Source of the DNA: Brevibacillus brevis
GTDB lineage: Bacteria; Bacillota; Bacilli; Brevibacillales; Brevibacillaceae
Direction of reading: 5' to 3'
NCBI RefSeq assembly: GCF_022026395.1
Contig: NZ_CP041767.1
Location: forward strand, 2,822,501-2,886,500
DNA length: 64,000 nucleotides
The notes under the pieces are model-generated. The model did not search any database. It saw only the letters and a program-made list of their open reading frames with translations, and was not told where the DNA came from. A program made the position numbers and the translations under genes. Below are positions 8,008-17,141 of this stretch, piece after piece (the stretch's first letter is position 1; every line of letters begins with the position of its first letter).

Positions 8008-10370
8008 AGGATCAGGACCGCTTCATAAAATCATTTGTCGAAGAAGAGGTTTACAATCTCAGCAAGCAGGTCGTCTACTTCCCGGTTCGTCATCATAGTC
8101 CTGCCTGCTCGTTTCATTTGAAAAAAACGATCGAAGAGTATCAACCGGAAATCATTCTGATTGAAGGCCCGGACCATAGCAATCATATTATTCCGATTTT
8201 GACGGATGAACGGACGAAGCCTCCTGTGAGCATTTATTATGCGTACGCCTCAGGGGAGCAAAAATACGTATGTTACTTTCCGTTTCTTCTATATTCGCCG
8301 GAGTATGTGGCCTTGGTCGAAGCAAAACGCCGGCAGATTCCTGCTGCTTTCATTGATCTCAGCTACGGAAGCCGCCTCGAAAGCTTGGAAGACGGCCATG
8401 ATTTGAAAAAGAAGAATGAAAAGCTGTCTTATCACGATGAGCGCATGCTGGCAGGCTCGCAATTTATACAGCGATTGTGCCAGACGATGAAATGCAGGAA
8501 CTTCGATGAGCTGTGGGAAAAGGTTTTTGAGATTGACGGGATTCGCAAAAAGACGCAGGATTTCGTCAAGGATGTCTTTGCCTACTGCTACTTGTCGCGA
8601 AAATGCTATGATGACGCTACTTTGGAAGCGGAAGGCGATTTGATTCGCGAGGCGCATATGCGTCAAAAAATTGCAGAGGCAAAGCAAAAGCACGCGAGAA
8701 TTCTCGTGATTACCGGGGGCTTTCATACATACGGGCTCATCGAGGAGCGCAAGACTTCCTACAAGATACAAAAGGTCCAAGAAGAGAAAATATATCCAAT
8801 GGTGTACACGTACCAGGAAGCAGATCAGTTGAATGGATACGCAAGCGGGATGCCGTACGTCCATTATTACGAGAGTGTGTGGAAGGCCCTGGAGAAGAAG
8901 GAACGTGCTCCTTTCTCGAAAAGCGCCTTGATATACCTCCCGCAATTGCTCAAAAAACTGCGCGACAAAGGAGAAACGACGTCTACTGCGGATGCGATCG
9001 AAGCGTATAGCCTCATGAACGGCTTGGCAGTTATGCGGGAAAAGGCTGAGGGCGGTGCCTATGAGTTGATCGATTCCGTTCTCTCTGCTTTTACAAAAGG
9101 CGAACGGTCGATTGCGACTTCCCAGCCGATCGAGACATTGCGAGAGCTGTTGACCGGAGATGGAATCGGTGAAGTGGCCCCAAATTCACTGGATGTGCCT
9201 ATCGTTCGAGATTGCAAAGACAGATGCAAATCGCTAAAGCTCGCGATCACGACAACAGGGCGCAATCAGAAGGTGCTGGAGCTGTATGCCAAGAAGTCGC
9301 ATCGCGAAGCCAGCCAGTTTTTTCACTGCATGCAGTTCTTGGGCACAGAATTTTGCGCCAAAGAAGCTGGACCCGACTGGATGAACAACCGAAATGTCAA
9401 TCTCGTCCGAGAAACATGGCGCTACAGCTATTCCTCGTTCGTCGAAGCCCGTCTGATCGAGAACTCGGTCTACGGTGGGACAGTGAAGGAAGCGGCTGCC
9501 CATAAGCTAGCCGATATGGTAAAAGAACTGCCGCAGCACCAGAGCCATGAACTGGCAAAATGGCTTTTGATGGCGGTTGTCATGGGATTGGAAGAGTTGT
9601 CAGAACGACTCTTTAAATCTGTACAAGAGTCCGTTAAGCAAGATGGACATTTTCTCTCTCTTTGCAAAACGTTGAAAACACTCACGATTCTTTTGGAGCA
9701 AAAACGGTTATTCGGTTTGATCGAGTCAGAACGGCTGGAGAACCTGGTGGAAGAAGTATATTACCAGGCTGTGACCAAAATCGTCGAGCAGGGAAACCCG
9801 AACCCCAACGAACTGGATGAGTTGGCCGATCAGCTCAAATTCCTCTACATGCTGAGTGAGAAGAGACAGGCGGATGATTCTATAGAGATTTTCAGTGATC
9901 AACTGCTGGAATTGCTGCGTAACGACAAGCTCCCTGCGAAACTGGAGGGGGTAGTGGTTGCGATCTTGTGCAATCTCGAAGTGGTCGAACGCGCAGAAAT
10001 CTCCAGACGTGCGCGTGCCTATATGTTCGGCTCGCCTGAGCAAATGCTTCATACTGCCTCGTATTTACATGGCGTTTTTATCGTGGCTCGTGACTACCTC
10101 TTTTATCAAGAGGAAATCTTGCGCGATCTGCATCAAATGATTACATCCTTGGCCTACGACGACTTTTTGCAGGTGGTGCCTGAACTGCGATTGGCGTTTA
10201 CATATTTTAGCCCAATGGAAATTAGTATGCTCTCGGAAAAAGTGGCAGCTCTCTTCCAAACGACGGTGGACCAAGTCACGAATCCAGTCATCGATGAGCG
10301 TACTTTGCGTGATGCCCGCATGCTCGATCAAGCGATCAAGGAGGAGTTTGCCAAATGGAACCTGATTTGA
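7968..10370 (+). CDS. DUF5682 family protein
   Basis: An 800-residue cytoplasmic protein with no signal peptide or membrane helix. The first 300 residues carry a conserved core: YFPVRHHSPACS near residue 37, IILIEGPDHS near 65 and ARILVITGGFHTYG near 243. This set of His, Glu and GGxH motifs recalls TraB/GumN-like or esterase-like hydrolase cores, but that link is my inference. The rest is alpha-helical and repeat-like. Its start overlaps the MoxR gene by 40 bases (AAGGAAGAGGG before ATG 7968) and its end overlaps the VWA gene by 16 bases, implying coupled translation. The biochemical role is unknown. Confidence 0.8.
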   Translation: MGNLLQREEMDQIKDQDRFIKSFVEEEVYNLSKQVVYFPVRHHSPACSFHLKKTIEEYQPEIILIEGPDHSNHIIPILTDERTKPPVSIYYAYASGEQKYVCYFPFLLYSPEYVALVEAKRRQIPAAFIDLSYGSRLESLEDGHDLKKKNEKLSYHDERMLAGSQFIQRLCQTMKCRNFDELWEKVFEIDGIRKKTQDFVKDVFAYCYLSRKCYDDATLEAEGDLIREAHMRQKIAEAKQKHARILVITGGFHTYGLIEERKTSYKIQKVQEEKIYPMVYTYQEADQLNGYASGMPYVHYYESVWKALEKKERAPFSKSALIYLPQLLKKLRDKGETTSTADAIEAYSLMNGLAVMREKAEGGAYELIDSVLSAFTKGERSIATSQPIETLRELLTGDGIGEVAPNSLDVPIVRDCKDRCKSLKLAITTTGRNQKVLELYAKKSHREASQFFHCMQFLGTEFCAKEAGPDWMNNRNVNLVRETWRYSYSSFVEARLIENSVYGGTVKEAAAHKLADMVKELPQHQSHELAKWLLMAVVMGLEELSERLFKSVQESVKQDGHFLSLCKTLKTLTILLEQKRLFGLIESERLENLVEEVYYQAVTKIVEQGNPNPNELDELADQLKFLYMLSEKRQADDSIEIFSDQLLELLRNDKLPAKLEGVVVAILCNLEVVERAEISRRARAYMFGSPEQMLHTASYLHGVFIVARDYLFYQEEILRDLHQMITSLAYDDFLQVVPELRLAFTYFSPMEISMLSEKVAALFQTTVDQVTNPVIDERTLRDARMLDQAIKEEFAKWNLI

Positions 10371-11494
10371 GCCGCGAAGCCTTGAATCGCTGGCGGTTAT
10401 TATTGGGCTCTCATGCCGAGGAATCTTTGGAAGGCAGCGGGGTCTATCAATCATCCGAGTTTTCCTATCAGGAACTGGACTCGATTCTTGAATTTTTATA
10501 CAACCGTGAATACGGAGAAGAGCAAGGCTATCGAAAAGAAGGCGGCCGAGGAGATTCGGCATTGACGGTTCCCGTCTGGCTGAATAAAATCCGCAAGCTG
10601 TTTCCCAAAAAGACGGTGGAAATCCTCGAGCGGCAAGCTCTGGACCGCTATAACATGACAGAGCTCTTGACAGACAAAAAAGTGTTGGAAAGCATGGAAC
10701 CCAACATGACCCTCTTGAAAAACATCCTCCAATTCAAAGGCAGGATGAAAGGAGAGGTCGTAAAAAGTGCAAAGGAAATTGTACGCAAGGTCGTAGACGA
10801 TCTGCGGCGTCAGCTTGAGAATGAAGTGCAGACCAGTATCGTCGGCAAACGCAATCGCCACAAACGCGGTTATACAAAGTCGATGAAAAATCTGGATGTG
10901 CATAAAACGATTCGGAAAAATTTGAAGAACTACGATCACAAAAAAAGCCGTTTTATCATTGATGACCTGTATTTCCACAGCAATATTCAGCATCACAACA
11001 AATGGAACATCGTCATTGTCGTGGACGAGAGCGGAAGTATGATGGACTCTGTGATTTACAGCTCCGTTATGGCAAGTATTTTTTACAAGCTTGCTGCCTT
11101 GAAAACGCATTTGGTTATTTTTGATACGAAGGTCGTTGATTTGAGCGATAGACTGGATGATCCGGTCGATGTGCTGATGAGTGTGCAACTTGGTGGGGGG
11201 ACTCATATTGCCCAGGCGCTCAAATACGGAAGATCACTACTCGAAAATCCATCCAAGACGATATTTATCCTCGTCAGCGATTTGGAGGAAGGCTATCCGA
11301 TCAAGGAAATGTATCGCCAAAGCAAGGAAATTATTGATGCGGGCTGCAAGTTCTTAGTGCTGACGGCTTTGGATTTCAATGGCAACGCTACGTACAACCA
11401 GCATGCTGCACGGGTTTTGAGTGATATGGGAGCAAATGTTGCTGCGATCACGCCTGATGAGCTCGCGCAATGGATAGGTAAGGTTATCAAATAG
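10355..11494 (+). CDS. VWA domain-containing protein
   Basis: A 379-residue protein. The N-terminal 210 residues are helical and basic; the C-terminal 165 form a von Willebrand factor A domain with the metal-ion-dependent adhesion site: DESGS (224-228), the threonine in LGGGTHIAQ (about 283) and the Asp in LVSDLEEG. VWA proteins of this type are partners and adaptors for MoxR ATPases, linking ATP-driven remodelling to a client. The start sits inside the DUF5682 gene with AAGGAGG just upstream. Confidence 0.88.
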   Translation: MEPDLSREALNRWRLLLGSHAEESLEGSGVYQSSEFSYQELDSILEFLYNREYGEEQGYRKEGGRGDSALTVPVWLNKIRKLFPKKTVEILERQALDRYNMTELLTDKKVLESMEPNMTLLKNILQFKGRMKGEVVKSAKEIVRKVVDDLRRQLENEVQTSIVGKRNRHKRGYTKSMKNLDVHKTIRKNLKNYDHKKSRFIIDDLYFHSNIQHHNKWNIVIVVDESGSMMDSVIYSSVMASIFYKLAALKTHLVIFDTKVVDLSDRLDDPVDVLMSVQLGGGTHIAQALKYGRSLLENPSKTIFILVSDLEEGYPIKEMYRQSKEIIDAGCKFLVLTALDFNGNATYNQHAARVLSDMGANVAAITPDELAQWIGKVIK

Positions 11495-11519
11495 AGATAG
11501 AAAGAAGGAGGAGTAAGGA

Positions 11520-14500
11520 ATGGTTTTACGAAAGACAGATCTGAATCCGGTTACGAAGAAATTTGTGGAGGAGTTTATCAGTGCAAGTGATCGAAACAAG
11601 CATTTGTACGATCAAATCAATGATTACATTGCAGGCGACACAGACGAATGCCCGGCAATCGTAGAGGACCCGAGGTTTTACAGCTATACGGTTCGATCCG
11701 AATTTGACAAGCTGAAAAAACGCGGCGAGGAGCTGGCTTTCTATCGAGCAGCTGTACTGATTTACAAGGCAAGCAACCGTTTTTACGATAAGAAAAATGT
11801 GATGGATGAGTGCTTCCTGGATCAGATCGAACTTCAAGGTATGAAGGACATCAGTGATGCTGATATCCGGGCAAAAGATCAGAAAGCATTGGAAGCAATG
11901 AGAAAAACGATCGAGCATTTCGGACATGCGTTGTTTGCCGAATTTATGTTAAAAGCCGCGGAGGATTATCGCGTAAGCATCAGCCGTGATTACTCCTCGA
12001 CATTTGATCGGGCCGAATTTTTGCTATTCATTTCGTATGCGTACTCGATTTCTCCGAGCTTATTGGAGGAAGCAAAAGAAAAGCTAATGCCGAGCTACTA
12101 TTACCTAGTTACGGGTGATACGCGTGAATATATAAAAGAACTGCATACCATTGCCAAAGAAATCGTGACCATGCAGTTTTCGAGTAACAATTTGCTGACC
12201 AACGAGTCGTTGTACCCTTCGTACGTCAAAGAGAAAAAGGCTGCGTTGCGAGAAAAGTATTACCCAGGAGAGCAAGTAAAGGAAGGCTCCCTTTTGAATC
12301 AGAAACATTTGAAGCGTTATATGGAGCTAGTCATCAGCTTGCTGTATTTCCGCATTCACGTAAAAGGCGGGACCAGTGCATTCCTGAAGAAGGAAGAGGA
12401 GATCGATCGGGAGCTGCACGACACCTTGCAAATCCTTTTTGACATGTTCCCGCTCGATATCTTGGCCGAAGATAAGAGACTGTCTAACCTCGTACACATG
12501 GATGAGCCTTACGATCTACTGCTGGGACTTCGCGAGCATTTGCTATCCCCTCCGACCAATTGGGAGCAAGTGAAGCAGCTGGTGCAGGAAGACGTAACGA
12601 AATCAAGACGAGCACTGGAGCTTGCTTCGATCCCGATGGTCAAAGGATTTTTATACAAAACGCTGGCGGCAGAAGGCGTGGATCTCTCCAATTTCCAGCC
12701 ATCTCTGGAAGCGATTATTCAAGACGCGTTGCGTCGTGCAAAGGGATCGACAAAGCTGGCGAACTATCTGGATGACAAAGCAGTACTCGAGGATGTGCTC
12801 GAGCATGTGCATCTGGAGGACGTACAACTTGTAAGACAGCAAATGATCCTGCTGAGCTTCTTGCCTGTGGATCATCCGTTTATTGCGCGTCTGATTCCGT
12901 TCATGTGCCAATACAAAGACAAGTCCAACCGCAGAGTAGGCCATATGTGCTTCGCTCATGCGTTCCAGGAGCGATTGACCGGTATCATCGATCATTACCG
13001 GAAGGACGAAGCTGTAGATATCCAGACGCTGTTCTATCAGATTTTGTCGATCAAGGAGAATCATTATTATTACACAGACGTCAAAGAAGAGGTGTATCGT
13101 TCGTTGGTCGTAGCGAATCCGGAAATGAGTCTGGCTCAATTTGATAAGCTGGATACGGAGCTTCGCGTGTTTGTGATGCAAACCCTATTAGCGGCAAAGG
13201 AGACGCTGTCAGAAGAATTGCGCAACCAAGCGATTCTGCTCGGGTTGGGTGACAGCTCGAAGAAAGTGAGCGGCCTTGCTGGTGCGGCGTTTCTTCAGGC
13301 CAAAGACAAGGAGCTTTATTTGCACGTTTATCAAACCGAGAAAAAAGCAAAGGTTAAAGAAATGGCGCTGGATGCGATTCGCTCCCTGGACAATAACAAG
13401 GTCATTTTCCAAGAGCTACTGACAAATGAAAAGAGCAGCAAATTTAAAACGCTGCTGCAAACATTTATCGACGCCGAGGAACAAGGGCCAGATGCGAGCT
13501 TGACTCATTTAGGCAACCTGACCGACAAGCGCAAGCTCACACGGATTAAATGGATGCCTCTGGAGCGCATGCCAGTCCTTCGCGACCAAGACGGCAACGA
13601 GCTAGGTCAGGAAGTAATGGAGTACATGCTCACCGCCTCAATCGATTTCCCGACAGCGCCAAACCAGTTGGTACTTGACTTGAAACCGTCTCTGCAAGCG
13701 GCATCTGTTGCTGACTTTACCACGGAAGTTTTGCGCAGTTGGGTCGATAATGGAGCAGTAGCCAAAGAAAAATGGGTCATGCCGCTTTGCGTTGCTTTTG
13801 GAGATCGTCGTATAGTCGATACGCTTGGTCAGTTGATTAAGGAGTGGACAGATCACTCTCGCGGAGCTTTGGCTGCGGATGGCGTACGTGCTCTGTCTTT
13901 CTCGAATGATTTGACTGCGCTGCGTCTAATCGACCAGATTAAACGTACGATCAAAAACAGGCAAGTCAAATCAGCCGCAGAAGAGGCGCTGTCTATGGCG
14001 GCTGCCAATCAGAACATTTCCGCGATGGAACTGGAAGACCGATTGGTCACGACGCTTGGCTTCGATGCGTCTGGCAAGCAAGTCTTTGACTACGGCGACC
14101 GCACCTTCACGGTCAAAGTCAGCAACGAGCTGGAGCTGGAAGTTACGAACGACAGCACAGGAAAAGCGGTCAAAAATCTGCCTGCACCGTCTGCGAAAGA
14201 CGATCAGGAGAAGGCAGAACAAGCGCGATTGACTTTTGCCCAATTGAAAAAAGACCTGAAAAATATGGTGAAAGTGCAATCTCTTCGTCTGGAGGAGTCC
14301 CTGTCCAAATCACGTTATTGGTCAACGGAAGCGTGGAAACGTCTATTTGTGGAGAACGTGTTGATGCAAAAATTCGCAATCGGGCTCATCTGGGGTGTAT
14401 ACGAGGATGGAAAACTCGTAGATACGTTCCGCTATATGGACGATGGGACATTTAACACCGTGGACGAGGATGAGTATGAGTTGGCAGATGAGCAGCTTAT

Positions 14501-14987
14501 TGGCTTGATTCACCCACTGGAGCTGGACGAAGAGACGTTGAACGGCTGGCGTACTCAGCTGGAAGATTACGAAATTACGCAACCGTTCGAGCAGTTGAGC
14601 CGTGAAGCGTTCCTGCCAACGGAAGAAGAAATAAAAGCCAATGAATTGCTCCGCCTGCCTGTTGAATCGTATTCACCTACTGCTTTTGCGAAAATGATGG
14701 AGAAATTCGGCTGGGTTAAAGGAACCCCGCTCGATGCCGGTTATTATTACGAGTTTTACAAACTGTATGACGGTATGGTGGCTGAGCTGAAAATCAGCGG
14801 GGCGAGCATTTCGTACTGGGAAGGAATGGAGGATGTGAAGCTGGAAACGTTGGCTTTCTTTCCAAACAAAGATGCCGAGTACAAGCATTTTTACTTCAAA
14901 CCAGTGGATCGACTGAAGCTCACTGATATTCCAACACGCATTTTCAGCGAAACCGTCTATGATGTCATGCGAGCAGCAGGAAAATAA
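11520..14987 (+). CDS. DUF4132 domain-containing protein
   Basis: A 1155-residue soluble protein, the largest of the operon. The middle part (roughly 550-850) is made of helical, HEAT-like repeats (GLAGAAFLQAKDKELY; KEMALDAIRSLDNN). The C-terminal 280 residues match the DUF4132 pattern: an FAQLKKDLKNMVKVQSLRLE segment, WKRLFVENVLMQKFAIGLIW and QPFEQLSREAF. No catalytic motif of a known enzyme class is obvious. A strong site (AGAAGGAGGAG) precedes the ATG, 25 bases after the VWA gene. It is probably the scaffold or client-recognition subunit; this is inferred from size and repeats only. Confidence 0.8.
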   Translation: MVLRKTDLNPVTKKFVEEFISASDRNKHLYDQINDYIAGDTDECPAIVEDPRFYSYTVRSEFDKLKKRGEELAFYRAAVLIYKASNRFYDKKNVMDECFLDQIELQGMKDISDADIRAKDQKALEAMRKTIEHFGHALFAEFMLKAAEDYRVSISRDYSSTFDRAEFLLFISYAYSISPSLLEEAKEKLMPSYYYLVTGDTREYIKELHTIAKEIVTMQFSSNNLLTNESLYPSYVKEKKAALREKYYPGEQVKEGSLLNQKHLKRYMELVISLLYFRIHVKGGTSAFLKKEEEIDRELHDTLQILFDMFPLDILAEDKRLSNLVHMDEPYDLLLGLREHLLSPPTNWEQVKQLVQEDVTKSRRALELASIPMVKGFLYKTLAAEGVDLSNFQPSLEAIIQDALRRAKGSTKLANYLDDKAVLEDVLEHVHLEDVQLVRQQMILLSFLPVDHPFIARLIPFMCQYKDKSNRRVGHMCFAHAFQERLTGIIDHYRKDEAVDIQTLFYQILSIKENHYYYTDVKEEVYRSLVVANPEMSLAQFDKLDTELRVFVMQTLLAAKETLSEELRNQAILLGLGDSSKKVSGLAGAAFLQAKDKELYLHVYQTEKKAKVKEMALDAIRSLDNNKVIFQELLTNEKSSKFKTLLQTFIDAEEQGPDASLTHLGNLTDKRKLTRIKWMPLERMPVLRDQDGNELGQEVMEYMLTASIDFPTAPNQLVLDLKPSLQAASVADFTTEVLRSWVDNGAVAKEKWVMPLCVAFGDRRIVDTLGQLIKEWTDHSRGALAADGVRALSFSNDLTALRLIDQIKRTIKNRQVKSAAEEALSMAAANQNISAMELEDRLVTTLGFDASGKQVFDYGDRTFTVKVSNELELEVTNDSTGKAVKNLPAPSAKDDQEKAEQARLTFAQLKKDLKNMVKVQSLRLEESLSKSRYWSTEAWKRLFVENVLMQKFAIGLIWGVYEDGKLVDTFRYMDDGTFNTVDEDEYELADEQLIGLIHPLELDEETLNGWRTQLEDYEITQPFEQLSREAFLPTEEEIKANELLRLPVESYSPTAFAKMMEKFGWVKGTPLDAGYYYEFYKLYDGMVAELKISGASISYWEGMEDVKLETLAFFPNKDAEYKHFYFKPVDRLKLTDIPTRIFSETVYDVMRAAGK

Positions 14988-14989
14988 CG

Positions 14990-16648
14990 ATGGCGGATTT
15001 CACATCAGAATTTCATCGGTTTATCGCGCTGTGCAACGAAGAGTATCTGATCAAATACGCGAACAAAGGCATTTACAATCGTTCCATCAAGGAAATGGAA
15101 AAAGGAATGTCCGTTTCCTACGAGTTCGGGGACGATTACGTCGAGTGTGCGCTGTCAGATGACAGCGTATGCCGACTTCATGCAGATATTGATCGCTTTT
15201 CCTGCTCATGTCCATCAGACAAGATTTGCAAGCATGTTATCATCGCCATCGTCTACTATGCCAAAAACCACTTGCAAGCAGGAGCAGAGACTGGGGAAGA
15301 GCTGGAGACCTACAAGCCTGACTTTAGCTGGCTCTTGCAATTGCAGCCGTCTCACATTAGCAAGGCTTTTACCCCAGCACAGCTGGAAGAAGTGCTGTTT
15401 CGCCTCGACTATTTCGAGGAGATGGAGGTCGTTGAAACATCCTTCTTAACCATGACATTGCGCACCCAAGATATTTCCGTATCTTTTGACAGTGAATCGG
15501 AGATCGGGAAGAGCATGTGCACCTGCAAGGCGAAAGGCAATTGCTTGCACAAGCTGGAGGTCATTTTACGCTATCGGGCCATGCATCAGCTACAGGATCG
15601 GGAGCAGTTACAAGCATCTGTAACCGATGTCAGCTACGAAACCGATGTCGTAGCGGAAGCCAAAGCGATAATCGCAGAGATTCTTGGCATCGGCTTGGCG
15701 AAGCTATCCCAAACGATTTGTACACGGCTGGAGCTGCTTGCTATTGCTGCGCATAACGGCAATCTTCCCCGGGTGGAAAAAGACCTACGCGGCATTCATG
15801 GGGAGCTGAACTTATTTTTTCAGCGTCATGTCAAGTTTTCGACGGAAGCGCTGCTCGACCGACTTTCCCGGGTGTATCTCAGTTTGCTTGCCATAGAGAA
15901 GACCGATCACATCGAAGCGAAAAAGCAGCTGCTCGGCAGCTTCAAAAGCAAGTACCATATGGTTCCACAGTTAAGTCTGTATGCATTGGGAGCAAATCCA
16001 TGGGAGACACGGTCAGGGTACAAGGGGATTACGTATTACTTTTATTCGCTTTCTGATCAACGCATTTACACGTATACAGAAGCGCGCCCCGTATATTATG
16101 AGGGCATATCGTTTTCCTTTAAGGACAGCTATAAAGGCAAGGTCCCATGGGGCGGGTTGATCTCCATGGAGGAGCTCTCTCATTCACAGGTCATCCTGAC
16201 ACAGGCAAAGACGAATCGGGAGCAGCGCTTGTCTTCCAGTGAAGAGACGCGGCTAACCATCGTTCCCAGGGACAGCATCGAAGAGCTGGATCTCGGCAAG
16301 GTGCTCGTTTGCGACTGGTCAAGTGACTGGAAGGACGCGGCAGGCGATATGTTTGAAACTGCTTTGGACTCGGTTTTTCTATTGAAAGCGAACAAGTTCA
16401 ATCAAGTCGATTTTGATCAGAAGTCGCAACAGTTGATTTTGACGATCGAAGACGAGCAAGGTTATTCCCTCCCATTGAGCATCTCCTATCAGGGGGATTT
16501 CGCCCGCAATATACGTCATCTGGAGCAAAACAAACGGCTGCTGGAGTTGCGCGATGTGTATTTGCTTGTGCAAAAAATAGGGGATGGGCTTTATCCCATC
16601 AGCATCATGCAGGGAAAATCGCTGACGAGCTTCAAGTTAGACCTATAA
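14990..16648 (+). CDS. SWIM zinc-finger protein
   Basis: A 552-residue protein with a SWIM zinc finger at about residues 60-82, where CSC is followed by CKH (pattern CxCx(n)CxH). A second similar cluster (CTC ... CLH) lies near residue 172-182, so there may be two zinc sites. SWIM fingers bind nucleic acids or proteins. The remainder is mixed alpha/beta without a recognised domain. The gene begins two bases after the DUF4132 stop, so it depends on coupled translation. In this operon it is the only subunit with a plausible nucleic-acid-binding motif. Confidence 0.82.
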   Translation: MADFTSEFHRFIALCNEEYLIKYANKGIYNRSIKEMEKGMSVSYEFGDDYVECALSDDSVCRLHADIDRFSCSCPSDKICKHVIIAIVYYAKNHLQAGAETGEELETYKPDFSWLLQLQPSHISKAFTPAQLEEVLFRLDYFEEMEVVETSFLTMTLRTQDISVSFDSESEIGKSMCTCKAKGNCLHKLEVILRYRAMHQLQDREQLQASVTDVSYETDVVAEAKAIIAEILGIGLAKLSQTICTRLELLAIAAHNGNLPRVEKDLRGIHGELNLFFQRHVKFSTEALLDRLSRVYLSLLAIEKTDHIEAKKQLLGSFKSKYHMVPQLSLYALGANPWETRSGYKGITYYFYSLSDQRIYTYTEARPVYYEGISFSFKDSYKGKVPWGGLISMEELSHSQVILTQAKTNREQRLSSSEETRLTIVPRDSIEELDLGKVLVCDWSSDWKDAAGDMFETALDSVFLLKANKFNQVDFDQKSQQLILTIEDEQGYSLPLSISYQGDFARNIRHLEQNKRLLELRDVYLLVQKIGDGLYPISIMQGKSLTSFKLDL

Positions 16649-16673
16649 ACGGTGAGGGAGTGGACATAAAATC

Positions 16674-16964
16674 ATGGAGGAGTTATATTCCTTTACCGAA
16701 AAGCTAACTGATTGGCAGGAACGCTTGTTACTCAAAGGAATCCATAAACTTGATAAGCAAGATTTGCAGGAATTGAAAAAACTGCAAGAGCTCGCAACCG
16801 AATACGATATGAGCTTTCTGGGCTCATTGATAGAAGATCTGCATGTGGAGGGCAATCGCTATTTGCAGGAAGTAAAAGCAGATGCCGAGTTGCTAACGCA
16901 GCAATATTTGTATGTGGTGCAGTACATCAATATGATGAAAAAGCCTTTGACTCGATCATCGTAA
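16674..16964 (+). CDS. Small helical protein, last gene of the MoxR-VWA operon
   Basis: A 96-residue, highly charged protein, nearly all predicted helix, with heptad-like leucines (DKQDLQELKKLQELATEY). It has no signal peptide and no membrane segment. It lies 25 bases after the SWIM gene and directly before the operon terminator, so it is probably the sixth member of the system. Its ribosome site is weak (GTGAGGGAG, about 14 bases before the ATG). I do not recognise the family. Confidence 0.65.
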   Translation: MEELYSFTEKLTDWQERLLLKGIHKLDKQDLQELKKLQELATEYDMSFLGSLIEDLHVEGNRYLQEVKADAELLTQQYLYVVQYINMMKKPLTRSS

Positions 16965-16979
16965 TAGAGTCCAGTGAAG

Positions 16980-17012
16980 AAAGAGAGATTCTTGAGGAGT
17001 CTCTCTTTTTTG
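16980..17012 (+). terminator. Terminator closing the MoxR-VWA operon
   Basis: AAGAGAGA pairs with TCTCTCTT around an 11-base loop region, followed by a T-run. Confidence 0.8.
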
Positions 17013-17141
17013 TTTATTTATCAAGTTGTAAAGAAACTGAAAATAAAGGTAAACAAAGTGAAAATACAATGACTGAATATTGTCTAAAATAAAACATGTT
17101 TGAATGCTAAAACATTTGCAACAAGAATTGGGGGAACACAG

